A stretch of DNA of 64,000 bases. It comes from Streptomyces wuyuanensis. GTDB lineage: Bacteria > Actinomycetota > Actinomycetes > Streptomycetales > Streptomycetaceae. Under the pieces are notes generated by a model. It did no database searches. It saw nothing but the letters and a program-made list of their open reading frames with translations, and was not told the origin of the DNA. The stretch is taken from positions 248,001 to 312,000 of the forward strand of contig NZ_FNHI01000005.1 of the NCBI RefSeq assembly GCF_900103455.1, in the 5' to 3' direction. The translations under genes were made by a program, and so were the position numbers. Below, piece after piece: positions 27,914 through 37,364 of the stretch; positions within the stretch are counted from its first letter, which is position 1; every line of letters starts with the position of its first letter.

Positions 27914-29116
27914 CTACCCGCTGACCGAGACGGGCCATCCCTCCTCACCCACACCACGAGCCTGCGCCCACGACCCTCGGCCGGATCGTGCGTGGCATGC
28001 GGCCTCTCCCGTCCGGAGCCGGGGCCTGCCGTGCGGCGCGGGGATCCGCCATGCGGCTCTGATGTGCAGAGTCAGACTCTGCCCGGCGCCGCCCCGCGCC
28101 CCGCCCGGGTCTGCCCGTGCCCGGCCGAGTCGTGCAGGACGTCCCTGCCCATCGCCTCCGCTCGCCACCCGCCCCCGCCCCCACGTCCGGTTCCTCCGCC
28201 TCCCCCGCGCCCCGGCGCCTCCTCCCTGCGCCTGGCTCTGTCGTGTCGGGACCGCCCGTGCCCCGAGCCTCGCGCCCGATGCCCGCGCCGCGCGCCCCCG
28301 CCCGGCACCGGGCCCGGGCCGTGCCCGGCTCTGCCGTGCCGGGTCCGCCGGTGCCCGCGTCCGGCCCCAGCGCCGGCCCATGGGTGCCGCCGCCCCGCGC
28401 CGGGCGCCGCCGCACACGGCCCACCGTCGTCCGCTTCGCCGGAGCGCTCCCTCCCGCCGGGGGCGCAGGGCCCGGCGGGAGAGGACTGCTGCCGTCGCGA
28501 GGATCAGCGCCTGGACCGCGTCCGCGCCCGCCCGGGAGGGGGAGGCCGTCGCGTCGGCGAGCCGTCGGGCGGATGCCTCCGGAGCCGCCGCCGGCCGGGG
28601 CACCCCGAAGACCGGAAGCAGCCGGGACGGGCCGCGGCGCAAGGCCGAAGCGGGCAGGAGGGAGAGCGGGTCCAGGTACTCCGCGCCGCGCCGCAGCCCC
28701 CAGTGCAGGCACCCCCGCGGACAGTGCGCGGACCCCTCCGCCACCACCGCCACGACCTCACCCTCGCTGACCAGCGCGCCAGGGGCGACCAGCGGGCGCA
28801 CCGGCTCGTAGGTCGTGCGCAGCGGTGGGTCGCCCGTATCCGCCAGCTCGATCGAGAGGACCCCGCGTCCGGCCACCGGCCCCGCGAAGGACACCCGGCC
28901 CGGCGCCGCCGCGCGCACCTCGGTGCCCGGGGGCGCGGCCAGATCCGCCCCGCGGTGGCCCCGGCCGTACGGGGAGGGCGGCGGCTCCCAGCCCCGCACC
29001 ACCGCCGGGCGGGGCGGTCCCACGGGCCAGGCCGCCGCCCGTGCAGCGACCGGGCACACCAGGACCAGCAGCGCCGCCACCAGCGCCGTCGTCACCACTC
29101 GTCGTCCGCGATTCAT
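27914..29116 (-). CDS. M23-family peptidase-like secreted protein with long low-complexity C-terminus
   Basis: A 400-residue open frame. Residues 1-28 form a signal peptide ([20 protein letters not shown], cleavage after ARA). The LytM/M23 domain spans about 40-165: [14 protein letters not shown] gives the HxxxD zinc motif. The second motif, usually HxH, reads CLHWG, so the first histidine is replaced by cysteine and activity as a cell-wall endopeptidase is doubtful. After about residue 205 ([19 protein letters not shown]) the chain becomes an Arg/Gly/Ala-rich stretch of 190 residues that looks like readthrough of non-coding GC-rich DNA, so the ancestral stop was probably lost or frameshifted. 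Divergent from rpsB. Confidence 0.65.
   Translation of the reverse strand: MNRGRRVVTTALVAALLVLVCPVAARAAAWPVGPPRPAVVRGWEPPPSPYGRGHRGADLAAPPGTEVRAAAPGRVSFAGPVAGRGVLSIELADTGDPPLRTTYEPVRPLVAPGALVSEGEVVAVVAEGSAHCPRGCLHWGLRRGAEYLDPLSLLPASALRRGPSRLLPVFGVPRPAAAPEASARRLADATASPSRAGADAVQALILATAAVLSRRALRPRREGALRRSGRRWAVCGGARRGAAAPMGRRWGRTRAPADPARQSRARPGPGAGRGRAARASGARLGARAVPTRQSQAQGGGAGARGRRRNRTWGRGRVASGGDGQGRPARLGRARADPGGARGGAGQSLTLHIRAAWRIPAPHGRPRLRTGEAACHARSGRGSWAQARGVGEEGWPVSVSG
28233..28356. repeat. degenerate GC-rich direct repeat in the M23 tail region
   Basis: 31 bases at 28233-28263 recur at 28326-28356 with five mismatches, 93 bases apart. Shorter variants of the same CCCGTGCCCGG theme are scattered through 28080-28360. 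The spacing is a multiple of three, so the overlapping frame survives. Confidence 0.6.
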
Positions 29117-29377
29117 GACGCCGACGGTCCCTCAGCCACCCGCCTCCGCGCTGATCATGGTCCGGATCTGTGGACGACCGGCCCGTTGTGGACATCGCCG
29201 TCACCCGGCACCTCGGCGGTCCCGTACACTTCTTCTGGCGATCCGGGTCACCCGGGTCGACTTCGCACGCCCCGCCACCACCCTCTTCCTCGGTCGGTGG
29301 CCGCGCCTCTCGGTCCCTTGCGGCACGGCGCGTCGGGGCGTCAGGACACAACCGAGAAAACTCAAGGAGATACGGCC

Positions 29378-30277
29378 ATGGCCGTCGTCACGATGCGGGA
29401 GCTGCTGGAGAGCGGCGTCCACTTCGGTCACCAGACCCGTCGCTGGAACCCGAAGATGAAGCGCTTCATCTTCACCGAGCGCAACGGCATCTACATCATC
29501 GACCTGCTCCAGTCGCTGTCGTACATCGACCGCGCCTACGAGTTCGTCAAGGAGACCGTCGCCCACGGCGGCTCCATCATGTTCGTCGGTACCAAGAAGC
29601 AGGCGCAGGAGGCCATCGCCGAGCAGGCGACCCGCGTCGGCATGCCCTACGTCAACCAGCGCTGGCTCGGCGGCATGCTCACCAACTTCTCCACCGTCTA
29701 CAAGCGCCTTCAGCGTCTGAAGGAGCTCGAGGCGATCGACTTCGAGGACGTGGCCGCCTCCGGTCTCACCAAGAAGGAGCTCCTGGTCCTCTCCCGCGAG
29801 AAGGCCAAGCTGGAGAAGACGCTCGGTGGTATCCGCGAGATGCAGAAGGTGCCGAGCGCCGTCTGGATCGTCGACACCAAGAAGGAGCACATCGCCGTCG
29901 GTGAGGCGCGCAAGCTCCGCATCCCGGTCGTCGCGATCCTCGACACCAACTGCGACCCGGACGAGGTCGACTACAAGATCCCGGGCAACGACGACGCGAT
30001 CCGCTCCGTCACCCTGCTCACCCGCGTGATCGCCGACGCCGTCGCCGAGGGCCTCATCGCCCGCTCCGGCGTCGCCACCGGTGACTCGAAGCCGGGCGAC
30101 AAGGCCGCCGGCGAGCCGCTGGCCGAGTGGGAGCGCGACCTGCTCGAGGGCGAGAAGAAGGCCGACGAGACCCCGGCCGCCGAGGCCGAGAAGCCGGCCG
30201 AGGCCGAGAAGCCGGCCGAGGCCGAGAAGGCGGCCGACGCCGCCGAGGCCCCGGCCGCGGACGCCGACAAGGCCTGA
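29378..30277 (+). CDS. rpsB: 30S ribosomal protein S2
   Basis: A 299-residue S2. The core is standard ([57 protein letters not shown]). The last 60 residues form an acidic Ala/Glu/Lys tail with an internal repeat of EAEKPA, typical of Streptomyces S2. The ATG at 29378 has AAGGAG nine bases upstream. It leads the rpsB-tsf pair, with an attenuator-like hairpin between the genes. Confidence 0.97.
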   Translation: MAVVTMRELLESGVHFGHQTRRWNPKMKRFIFTERNGIYIIDLLQSLSYIDRAYEFVKETVAHGGSIMFVGTKKQAQEAIAEQATRVGMPYVNQRWLGGMLTNFSTVYKRLQRLKELEAIDFEDVAASGLTKKELLVLSREKAKLEKTLGGIREMQKVPSAVWIVDTKKEHIAVGEARKLRIPVVAILDTNCDPDEVDYKIPGNDDAIRSVTLLTRVIADAVAEGLIARSGVATGDSKPGDKAAGEPLAEWERDLLEGEKKADETPAAEAEKPAEAEKPAEAEKAADAAEAPAADADKA

Positions 30278-30293
30278 CGCCCAGGTTTCGGTA

Positions 30294-30330
30294 GCCGACG
30301 GCGGGGGCCCATGAAGCCCCCGCCGTCGGC
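30294..30330 (+). terminator. hairpin between rpsB and tsf
   Basis: Perfect 15-bp stem (30294-30308 with 30316-30330) and 7-base loop, 17 bases after rpsB. It probably reduces readthrough into tsf, an arrangement known for this operon in other bacteria. Confidence 0.8.
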
Positions 30331-30379
30331 CCGTAGATCGTTCGACCTCAGCTCTTCGACTTCAGAGAGATTCACAGAC

Positions 30380-31216
30380 ATGGCGAACTACACCGCCGCT
30401 GACGTTAAGAAGCTCCGCGAGCTCACCGGCGCGGGCATGATGGACTGCAAGAAGGCGCTCGACGAGGCCGACGGCAACGTCGACAAGGCCGTCGAGGCCC
30501 TGCGCATCAAGGGCCAGAAGGGCGTCGCCAAGCGCGAGGGCCGCTCCGCCGAGAACGGCGCCGTCGTCTCCCTCATCGCCGACGACAACACCTCCGGTGT
30601 CATCGTCGAGCTGAAGTGCGAGACGGACTTCGTCGCCAAGGGCGACAAGTTCCAGGCCGTCGCCAACGCGCTCGCCGCCCACGTCGCCGCCACGGGCCCG
30701 GCCGACATCGAGGCCCTGCTCGCCTCGGAGATCGAGCCCGGCAAGACCGTGCAGGCGTACGTCGACGAGGCCAACGCCAACCTCGGTGAGAAGATCGTCC
30801 TGGACCGCTTCGCGCAGTTCTCCGGTGCCTACGTGACCGCGTACATGCACCGCACGATGCCCGACCTGCCCCCGCAGATCGGTGTCCTCGTCGAGCTCGA
30901 CAAGCCCAACGCCGAGGTCGCCAAGGGCGTCGCCCAGCACATCGCCGCCTTCGCGCCGAAGTACCTGTCCCGCGAGGACGTTCCGGCCGAGGTCGTCGAG
31001 TCCGAGCGCCGCGTCGCCGAGGAGACCACCCGCGCCGAGGGCAAGCCCGAGGCCGCCCTGCCGAAGATCGTCGAGGGCCGCCTCAACGGCTTCTTCAAGG
31101 ACGCCACCCTCCTGGGCCAGCCGTACGCGCTGGACAACAAGAAGTCCGTCCAGCAGATCCTGGACGAGGCCGGTGTCGCCCTGAAGCGCTTCTCGCGCAT
31201 CAAGGTCGGCATCTGA
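30380..31216 (+). CDS. tsf: translation elongation factor Ts
   Basis: A 278-residue EF-Ts, the nucleotide exchange factor for EF-Tu. The N-terminal UBA-like domain contains LRELTGAGMMDCKKALDEA, followed by the conserved GVIVELKCETDFVAKGDKF. Length and the C-terminal RFSRIKVGI ending match actinobacterial EF-Ts. The ATG at 30380 is preceded by AGAGAG at a distance of about ten bases. Confidence 0.97.
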   Translation: MANYTAADVKKLRELTGAGMMDCKKALDEADGNVDKAVEALRIKGQKGVAKREGRSAENGAVVSLIADDNTSGVIVELKCETDFVAKGDKFQAVANALAAHVAATGPADIEALLASEIEPGKTVQAYVDEANANLGEKIVLDRFAQFSGAYVTAYMHRTMPDLPPQIGVLVELDKPNAEVAKGVAQHIAAFAPKYLSREDVPAEVVESERRVAEETTRAEGKPEAALPKIVEGRLNGFFKDATLLGQPYALDNKKSVQQILDEAGVALKRFSRIKVGI

Positions 31217-31302
31217 GCCGGTACGCGATCGACACGGGAGCCCGATAGGGTTTTCCAGCAGTCGTCGGCCGCGTGAAACGCCGGACGACCGCAGATCTGA
31301 CG

Positions 31303-31351
31303 AGGAGGCCATTGCCGCAGGGACACCAGCACCCACCGGCAATGGCCTTCT
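31303..31351 (+). terminator. hairpin after tsf
   Basis: GGCCATTGCCG (31307-31317) pairs with CGGCAATGGCC (31337-31347), extended by two or three pairs and ending in CTTCTTCG. It separates tsf from pyrH. Confidence 0.75.
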
Positions 31352-31375
31352 TCGTATGTGCACGAGGAGATCTCC

Positions 31376-32158
31376 ATGAACAAGGGCGCGGACGCCAATC
31401 CGGCTGCCGACGACAAGAGCGACCACACCGGCACGAAAGCCGGCCGCTTCATGCTGAAGCTGTCCGGGGAAGCCTTCTCCGGCGGCACCGGCCTGGGCGT
31501 CGATCCCGACGTCGTACACGCCATCGCACGCGAGATCGCCGCGGTCGTCCGTGACGGCGCACAGATCGCGGTGGTCATCGGCGGCGGCAACTTCTTCCGT
31601 GGAGCCGAGCTCCAGGTGCGCGGCATGGACCGGGCGCGCTCCGACTACATGGGCATGCTCGGCACGGTCATGAACTGCCTCGCCCTCCAGGACTTCCTGG
31701 AGAAGGAGGGGATCGACTCCCGCGTCCAGACCGCCATCACCATGGGCCAGGTCGCGGAGCCCTACATTCCGCTGCGAGCGGTGCGCCACCTCGAGAAGGG
31801 GCGCGTCGTGATCTTCGGCGCCGGTATGGGCATGCCGTACTTCTCCACCGACACCACCGCGGCCCAGCGTGCCCTGGAGATCGATGCCGAGGCCCTGCTC
31901 ATGGGCAAGAACGGTGTCGACGGCGTCTACGACTCCGACCCCAAGACCAACCCGGACGCGGTGAAGTTCGACGCGCTGGAGTACGGCGAGGTGCTCGCCC
32001 GCGACCTCAAGGTCGCCGACGCCACCGCGATCACCCTCTGCCGCGACAACTCCCTGCCGATCCTCGTCTTCGAACTGCTCGCCGCGGGCAATATCGCGCG
32101 GGCCGTCCGGGGTGAGAAGATCGGCACGCTCGTGAGCGACCAGGGCACCCGGGCCTGA
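31376..32158 (+). CDS. pyrH: UMP kinase
   Basis: A 260-residue hexameric UMP kinase of the amino-acid kinase fold, making UDP for nucleotide and cell-wall precursor synthesis. Motifs include [20 protein letters not shown] and [20 protein letters not shown] 20-residue hydrophilic extension precedes the core, common in Streptomyces. The ATG at 31376 has GAGGAG seven bases upstream and is preferred over GTG at 31358. Confidence 0.96.
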   Translation: MNKGADANPAADDKSDHTGTKAGRFMLKLSGEAFSGGTGLGVDPDVVHAIAREIAAVVRDGAQIAVVIGGGNFFRGAELQVRGMDRARSDYMGMLGTVMNCLALQDFLEKEGIDSRVQTAITMGQVAEPYIPLRAVRHLEKGRVVIFGAGMGMPYFSTDTTAAQRALEIDAEALLMGKNGVDGVYDSDPKTNPDAVKFDALEYGEVLARDLKVADATAITLCRDNSLPILVFELLAAGNIARAVRGEKIGTLVSDQGTRA

Positions 32159-32178
32159 CCCGGGGGCACTGCCCCGGG
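32159..32178 (+). terminator. short hairpin after pyrH
   Basis: CCCGGGG (32159-32165) pairs with CCCCGGG (32172-32178) around a six-base loop, directly at the pyrH stop. Confidence 0.5.
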
Positions 32179-32343
32179 ATGGACAAAGCCCTGCCGGTCG
32201 GACACCGTGCAGGGAAGACGCCGCCAAGTTTCGCCGGTCTCGTACGCGTGACACGGACCGGTCCGCGGACCCGCACCACGGGTTCGGCGGGCCGGGCCGC
32301 CACTCGTACACGCCGGGACTACCAAGACACGCAGGAGCAAGTG

Positions 32344-32901
32344 GTGATCGAAGAGACCCTCCTCGAGGCCGAGGAGAAGATGGAGAAGGCCGTCGTGGTC
32401 GCCAAGGAGGACTTCGCCGCGATCCGCACCGGGCGTGCGCACCCGGCGATGTTCAACAAGATCGTGGCCGACTACTACGGTGCGCTGACGCCGATCAACC
32501 AGCTGGCCTCGTTCTCGGTGCCGGAGCCGCGCATGGCCGTGGTGACCCCGTTCGACAAGAGCGCGCTGCGCAACATCGAGCAGGCGATCCGCGACTCCGA
32601 CCTGGGCGTCAACCCCAGCAACGACGGAAACATCATCCGGGTGGTGTTCCCCGAGCTCACCGAGGAGCGCCGCCGCGAGTTCATCAAGGTCGCCAAGGGC
32701 AAGGCGGAGGACTCCCGGATCTCGATCCGCTCCGTGCGCCGCAAGGCCAAGGAGGCCATCGACAAGCTGATCAAGGACGGCGAGGTCGGCGAGGACGAGG
32801 GCCGTCGTGCGGAGAAGGAGCTCGACGACACCACCGCGAAGCACGTCGCGCAGGTGGACGAGCTGCTCAAGCACAAGGAAGCCGAGCTGCTCGAGGTCTG
32901 A
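32344..32901 (+). CDS. frr: ribosome recycling factor
   Basis: A 185-residue RRF that, with EF-G, splits post-termination ribosomes. The sequence includes [32 protein letters not shown] and the C-terminal helix [20 protein letters not shown]. The GTG at 32344 has AGGAG six bases upstream; a GTG three bases earlier is too close to it. The TGATG junction couples frr to cdsA. Confidence 0.96.
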   Translation: MIEETLLEAEEKMEKAVVVAKEDFAAIRTGRAHPAMFNKIVADYYGALTPINQLASFSVPEPRMAVVTPFDKSALRNIEQAIRDSDLGVNPSNDGNIIRVVFPELTEERRREFIKVAKGKAEDSRISIRSVRRKAKEAIDKLIKDGEVGEDEGRRAEKELDDTTAKHVAQVDELLKHKEAELLEV

Positions 32902-34013
32902 TGAACGACTCTTCCTGGGGGGCCCCGACGAGTGCCGGCTACTGGGGCCCGCCCGACCAGGGGGCTGCCCCGGCGGGTCCCGCATACGATGAGCTTGACG
33001 CCCAGCAGACTCGGCCCATGCCCATCGTGCCGGACGATCCCGACGCAGGTAGAGACGCAGTCGGCCGCGAAGACCGTGACCGGGGGGCCGCTCGGCTGAG
33101 CGGCCCCCCGTTCCGCGACGAGATGCCGCAGGAGCCCATGCCCACCCCTCCGCCGCCTGCGGCCTCCGAGCCGTCGGAGCCGCAGCCGCCGCCGAAGAAG
33201 CGCGCAGGCCGCGATCTCCGTGCTGCCATAGGGGTCGGCGTCGGGCTCGGTGCGGTGATCGTCGCGGCGCTGTTCGTCGTCAAGGCCGTGTTCGTCGGTG
33301 TGATCGCCGTCGCCGTGGTCGTCGGTCTGTGGGAGCTCACCTCCCGACTCCAGGAACGCAAGGGCATCAAGGCGCCCCTGGTGCCTCTCGCGGTGGGCGG
33401 CGCGGCGATGGTCGTGGCCGGCTACGTACGGGGTGCCGAGGGGGCCTGGGTCGCCACCGCCCTCACCGGCCTGGCGGTACTGGTCTGGCGGATGACCGAA
33501 CCGCCCGAGGGGTACCTCAAGGACGTCACCGCCGGGCTCTTCGCCACCTTCTACGTGCCGTTCCTCGCCACGTTCGTCGCGATGATGCTCACCGCGGACG
33601 ACGGCCCGCAGCGGGTCTTCGCGTTCCTCCTGCTGACGGTCGTGAGCGACACCGGCGCCTACGCGATCGGCTGGCGCTTCGGCAAGCACAAGCTCGCGCC
33701 GCGCATCAGCCCCGGCAAGACCCGCGAGGGCCTGTTCGGGGCGGTGGCGTTCGGCATGGTGGCGGGAGCCGTCTGCATGCCGCTGCTGATCGACGGCGGC
33801 ACCTGGTGGCAGGGCCTGATCCTCGGCCTCGCGGTCGCGGTCAGTGCGACGCTGGGGGACCTCGGGGAGTCGATGATCAAGCGCGACCTCGGCATCAAGG
33901 ACATGGGCACGCTGCTGCCGGGCCATGGGGGCATCATGGACCGGCTGGACTCGCTGCTGCCGACCGCACCGGTGGTGTGGCTGCTCTTCGTGGTGTTCGT
34001 CGGCGCAGGCTGA
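32901..34013 (+). CDS. cdsA: phosphatidate cytidylyltransferase CdsA
   Basis: A 370-residue integral membrane enzyme that makes CDP-diacylglycerol, the precursor of phosphatidylethanolamine, phosphatidylinositol and cardiolipin. The first 105 residues are a Pro/Asp-rich cytoplasmic extension (longer than in E. coli CdsA), followed by eight or so membrane spans. The CDP-alcohol signature is SMIKRDLGIKDMGTLLPGHG and the following GIMDRLDS. It shares one base with frr. A near-perfect palindromic terminator follows. Confidence 0.95.
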   Translation: MNDSSWGAPTSAGYWGPPDQGAAPAGPAYDELDAQQTRPMPIVPDDPDAGRDAVGREDRDRGAARLSGPPFRDEMPQEPMPTPPPPAASEPSEPQPPPKKRAGRDLRAAIGVGVGLGAVIVAALFVVKAVFVGVIAVAVVVGLWELTSRLQERKGIKAPLVPLAVGGAAMVVAGYVRGAEGAWVATALTGLAVLVWRMTEPPEGYLKDVTAGLFATFYVPFLATFVAMMLTADDGPQRVFAFLLLTVVSDTGAYAIGWRFGKHKLAPRISPGKTREGLFGAVAFGMVAGAVCMPLLIDGGTWWQGLILGLAVAVSATLGDLGESMIKRDLGIKDMGTLLPGHGGIMDRLDSLLPTAPVVWLLFVVFVGAG

Positions 34014-34031
34014 CGTCCGGAGAGTCGCGGT

Positions 34032-34069
34032 CGGAAGGGCCGCCGTCCCACGGGACGGCGGCCCTTCCG
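34032..34069 (+). terminator. terminator after cdsA
   Basis: An 18-bp almost perfect palindrome (34032-34049 with 34052-34069), 18 bases after the cdsA stop. It ends the pyrH-frr-cdsA unit. Confidence 0.85.
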
Positions 34070-34174
34070 CCGTGTTCGGGCCGGACCGGGGTACGAGTCG
34101 GTGCCCGCGGTCTGTCTGTCGGGCCCCGGACACTGCATGCTGGGCGGGACGTCGGGACCGGGGCAGGGGGGAAC

Positions 34175-34723
34175 ATGAGGCCGAAGGTCGTCGGAGCGGC
34201 TCTGCTGCTGGTGCTCGTGTGCGTCACCGGGTGCGGGGGAGGCGAGGGGGCGACGGACACCGGTCCGTCCGGGAACGGGCCCGGACCTTCGGCCGAGCCG
34301 ACGCGCTCGCAGCCGCCGTCGCCGAGCCCCACCACCGAGCCGACGGCGACCGGCACCCCGCCGGCCGCCACCCCCTCCGCGACGACGCCCGACGAGGTGT
34401 CCGCGCTCGTGACCCTCACCGAGAGCGGCGGCATCGACGGGCGGCACGACTCCGTCGTCGTGTACGACGACGGAACGTACCTGCGGGTCGCACCGGGGAG
34501 GAAGGACCGTCCCGGCCGGATGACCCCGGCCGCCCTCGCGAAGCTGCGGAAGGCGCTCGACGGCGTCGACTTCTCCCGTCTGCCGACCCGGCCCACCGGA
34601 CCGCCGATCATGGACGGCCTGACCCGAGTGCTGGTCCACGACGGCCACACCTCCGTCGACGACGGCACGGACATCCCCGCGGACCTCGCCGCGGTGTACG
34701 ACGCGCTGCCGCCTCTCACTTGA
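34175..34723 (+). CDS. secreted lipoprotein of unknown function
   Basis: A 182-residue lipoprotein. The signal peptide MRPKVVGAALLLVLVCVTGC ends in a lipobox (VTGC, Cys20). A Pro/Thr/Ser-rich linker (about 25-70) tethers a compact domain with SGGIDGRHDSVVVYDDGTY and LTRVLVHDGHTSVDDGTD; this resembles small Streptomyces lipoproteins with a repeated strand-turn-strand pattern. No enzyme motif is seen. ATG at 34175 has GGGGG six bases upstream. Confidence 0.75.
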   Translation: MRPKVVGAALLLVLVCVTGCGGGEGATDTGPSGNGPGPSAEPTRSQPPSPSPTTEPTATGTPPAATPSATTPDEVSALVTLTESGGIDGRHDSVVVYDDGTYLRVAPGRKDRPGRMTPAALAKLRKALDGVDFSRLPTRPTGPPIMDGLTRVLVHDGHTSVDDGTDIPADLAAVYDALPPLT

Positions 34724-34732
34724 CGCGGGCCG

Positions 34733-34750
34733 GGGCGCCGGGCAGCGCCC
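34733..34750. terminator. weak hairpin between convergent genes
   Basis: GGGCGC and GCGCCC pair around a six-base loop between the lipoprotein gene and the GPP34-family gene. Weak, but placed where a bidirectional terminator is expected. Confidence 0.35.
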
Positions 34751-34811
34751 GTACGTCCGCCGCCGCCTGTTCGCCCACGCGCAGGCGACCGGCCGCCCCT
34801 GCCGCCGCGCG

Positions 34812-35474
34812 TCACATCACCGTGGTCACCACCACGGCCGTCGTGATCGCGGCCATCGCCGCCTGCATGTTCCGGATGGCGTCGCGGACGCCGGCACCGG
34901 CCCAGTGACCCTCGGCGATCTTCGCCATCCGGGGCTCCACCTGCTTCCGGGGCACATCGGGGAAGGCCTGCCGGTGCAGCCCCGCGCCGTGCAGAAGCGC
35001 GACCAGCCCGGAGGTGCGGCCGTCCGGGTCGGCGCCGTCGACGACCGCCGACCTCAGGCGGGCCCGCAGCTCCCGCTCGACCGACCCGTCGGCCTCCGGG
35101 TAGCGGCGCACGGGGAAGACTCCGAGTGCCCTGTGCCGCTCCTCGGTGACGACACCGCGCGCGCACAGGCTCTCGACGGTCGCGGCCACGGCCCTGGGCT
35201 GGTCCTTGGTCAGCCAGTCGGACACCTTGCGCCTGCGTCCGTCCCTCGCCCATGCGGCGAGCTGCTCCAGCCGCCCGTCGAGCAGCGCGACTCCGGTGGG
35301 CGCGGCGCGGGTCACCTCCAGGCGGCCGTCCGCGACGGTGACGCGCCCAGCCATCACGAGCTCCAGCAGGATCCCTCCGGCCACCGCCCAGCCGGCCGCC
35401 TGGCGTTCCTTCGCCGCACCGGACTCGTCGTCCAGCGACAGCAGCATGATCTCCTCGGCCAGCGTGACGCCCAT
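34812..35474 (-). CDS. GPP34 (GOLPH3/Vps74)-family protein
   Basis: A 220-residue protein with the family start [15 protein letters not shown], followed by [36 protein letters not shown] and an [11 protein letters not shown] beta-hairpin equivalent. Eukaryotic members bind phosphatidylinositol 4-phosphate at the Golgi; the actinobacterial proteins are abundant paralogues without assigned role. The C-terminus has a hydrophobic helix ([16 protein letters not shown]) that could sit in the membrane. The ATG at 35474 is used. Confidence 0.85.
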   Translation of the reverse strand: MGVTLAEEIMLLSLDDESGAAKERQAAGWAVAGGILLELVMAGRVTVADGRLEVTRAAPTGVALLDGRLEQLAAWARDGRRRKVSDWLTKDQPRAVAATVESLCARGVVTEERHRALGVFPVRRYPEADGSVERELRARLRSAVVDGADPDGRTSGLVALLHGAGLHRQAFPDVPRKQVEPRMAKIAEGHWAGAGVRDAIRNMQAAMAAITTAVVVTTVM

Positions 35475-35983
35475 ACGGCTGGTTCCCCTCGGTCGTTCGG
35501 CGAGCGGTCCGGACCCGTGCGTCCGCCCACTGCCCGATGTCTGTCCGGCCCTGGTGCCGTACCGGTGGCCCGTACGAGGCGGTCCGGTCGCGCCGTACGG
35601 CTCGGTCGGTCCTCCGGCAAAAGGTCCGGTGCTTCCGCACAAAGAGACTGCCGGCGCGTCCGACCGGTTCCGGGGCACCCGCCCCGGAGGCCCCGGAACG
35701 ACGGCAGGCGACTGCCGGCTGGACCCGGGGCGCCGGGGCCCGGGCTCAGTGCTCAGGTCCGGTAGGGCATCGGGACCCCGTGGGCTTCCGGCGCAGCGGA
35801 GTTTGGCACGACGCCACAACCACCAGGTCGGGGTCCGGCTCGGCGAGTGGCGGGCCGCCGGTGGGTGATCGCAGCCGGGCCGTCCGGGGCCGCTCGGTGG
35901 CGACCGGTGACGACCACCGACGGCAGCCGTGGCGAGTGACAGCCCCCGGGGCACCCGGTTGGATCTGCGACACTGGTACGGCC
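35475..35983. other. 509-base intergenic region between divergent GPP34 gene and rlmN
   Basis: No frame gives a convincing protein. There is a 10-bp stem (35667-35676 with 35690-35699) and a short dyad built on CGGCAG/CTGCCG near 35652 and 35705. GACACT at 35969-35974, ten bases before the rlmN ATG, could be its -10. Confidence 0.5.
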
Positions 35984-37090
35984 ATGCCTAAGCCCGGAGA
36001 ACTCACTTTCGTCGCCCCCCGCGGAGCCAAGAAGCCCCCGCGGCACCTCGCCGACCTCACGCCCGCCGAGCGGAAGGACGCCGTCGCCGCGATCGGCGAG
36101 AAGCCGTTCCGGGCGAAGCAGCTGTCGCAGCACTACTTCGCGCGCTATGCGCACGACCCGGAGCAGTGGACCGACATCCCCGCCGCCGCGCGCGAGCGGC
36201 TCGCGTCGGAGCTGCTGCCCGACCTGATGTCCGTCGTCCGGCACGTGTCCTGTGACGACGACACCACCCGCAAGACGCTGTGGCGGCTCCACGACGGCAC
36301 GCTCGTCGAGTCGGTGCTGATGCGCTACCCGGACCGGGTGACGATGTGCATCTCCTCGCAGGCCGGCTGCGGGATGAACTGCCCGTTCTGCGCCACGGGC
36401 CAGGCCGGCCTCGACCGGAACCTGTCCACCGCCGAGATCGTGCACCAGATCGTGGACGGCATGCGGGCCCTGCGCGACGGCGAGGTCCCCGGGGGCCCCG
36501 CGCGGCTGTCCAACATCGTGTTCATGGGCATGGGCGAGCCGCTGGCCAACTACAACCGGGTGGTCGGGGCCGTTCGCCGGCTCACCGATCCCGAGCCGGA
36601 CGGCCTCGGCCTGTCGCAGCGCGGGATCACCGTCTCCACCGTGGGCCTCGTCCCGGCGATGCTGCGCTTCGCCGACGAGGGCTTCAAGTGCCGCCTCGCC
36701 GTCTCCCTGCACGCCCCGGACGACGAGCTGCGCGACACCCTCGTCCCCGTCAACACGCGCTGGAAGGTGCGGGAGGTCCTGGACGCGGCCTGGGAGTACG
36801 CGGAGAAGTCCGGCCGCCGGATCTCGATCGAGTACGCCCTCATCCGTGACATCAACGACCAGGCATGGCGCGGTGACCTGCTCGGGCGTCTCCTCAAGGG
36901 CAAGCGGGTGCACGTCAACCTGATCCCGCTGAACCCGACTCCGGGCTCCAAGTGGACGGCCTCCCGGCCCGAGGACGAGAAGGCCTTCATCGAGGCCATC
37001 GCCGCCCATGGCGTCCCGGTCACCGTCCGCGACACCCGGGGTCAGGAGATCGACGGCGCCTGCGGCCAGCTCGCCGCCTCCGAGCGTTAG
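35984..37090 (+). CDS. rlmN: 23S rRNA (adenine2503-C2)-methyltransferase RlmN
   Basis: A 368-residue radical SAM enzyme that methylates A2503 of 23S rRNA and A37 of some tRNAs. The iron-sulphur cluster motif is CGMNCPFC (C129, C133, C136) and the two catalytic cysteines are C122 (in CISSQAGC) and C360 (in DGACGQLA). [10 protein letters not shown] is the SAM-binding GEP-like motif. No Shine-Dalgarno is obvious before the ATG at 35984, which suggests a leaderless transcript. It follows the cdsA region as in other Streptomyces. Confidence 0.96.
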   Translation: MPKPGELTFVAPRGAKKPPRHLADLTPAERKDAVAAIGEKPFRAKQLSQHYFARYAHDPEQWTDIPAAARERLASELLPDLMSVVRHVSCDDDTTRKTLWRLHDGTLVESVLMRYPDRVTMCISSQAGCGMNCPFCATGQAGLDRNLSTAEIVHQIVDGMRALRDGEVPGGPARLSNIVFMGMGEPLANYNRVVGAVRRLTDPEPDGLGLSQRGITVSTVGLVPAMLRFADEGFKCRLAVSLHAPDDELRDTLVPVNTRWKVREVLDAAWEYAEKSGRRISIEYALIRDINDQAWRGDLLGRLLKGKRVHVNLIPLNPTPGSKWTASRPEDEKAFIEAIAAHGVPVTVRDTRGQEIDGACGQLAASER

Positions 37091-37170
37091 CCCCGGGCCG
37101 GCAGGGGACCGGCAAGGCCCACACCGGGGGCCCGAAGGGTCCCTGTACGCTGGCCCGAACATCTGCATAT

Positions 37171-37266
37171 TCCGACAGGGGAGCGCCACAGCGCTGAGAG
37201 TGCGGTGACCGTCAGACCGCAGACCCTCTGAACCTCGCCCGGGTCATTCCGGGTAGGAAGTTCGGA
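37171..37266 (+). promoter_or_regulatory. thiamine pyrophosphate (THI-box) riboswitch
   Basis: All landmarks of the TPP aptamer are present in order: ACAGGGGAGC at 37175, GCTGAGAGTGCGG at 37193-37205, CAGACCCTCTGAACCT at 37230, and GGGTCATTCCGGGTAGGAAG at 37251. It lies 100 bases before thiB, so binding of TPP should lower expression of the transporter, most likely by hiding the thiB ribosome binding site. Confidence 0.95.
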
Positions 37267-37364
37267 CGAGACTCAAGCTGTTGCGCCCTGCCCGGCCACC
37301 GGATCGCGAGATTCCGCAGCCGGGCAGGGCCGCGTCTCTTCCTGGTCATGCCCAGGAGGAATCA

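Noticed and set aside
28080..28360. The repeated GC-rich tract as a structured RNA or attachment site
   Set aside because: The repeats are degenerate and pair weakly, and no integrase or RNA motif is near; low-complexity drift in a decaying gene end explains it.
35537..35983. Upstream in-frame extension of rlmN by about 149 codons
   Set aside because: The region is Arg/Pro-rich in every frame, and the conserved RlmN sequence begins at the ATG at 35984.
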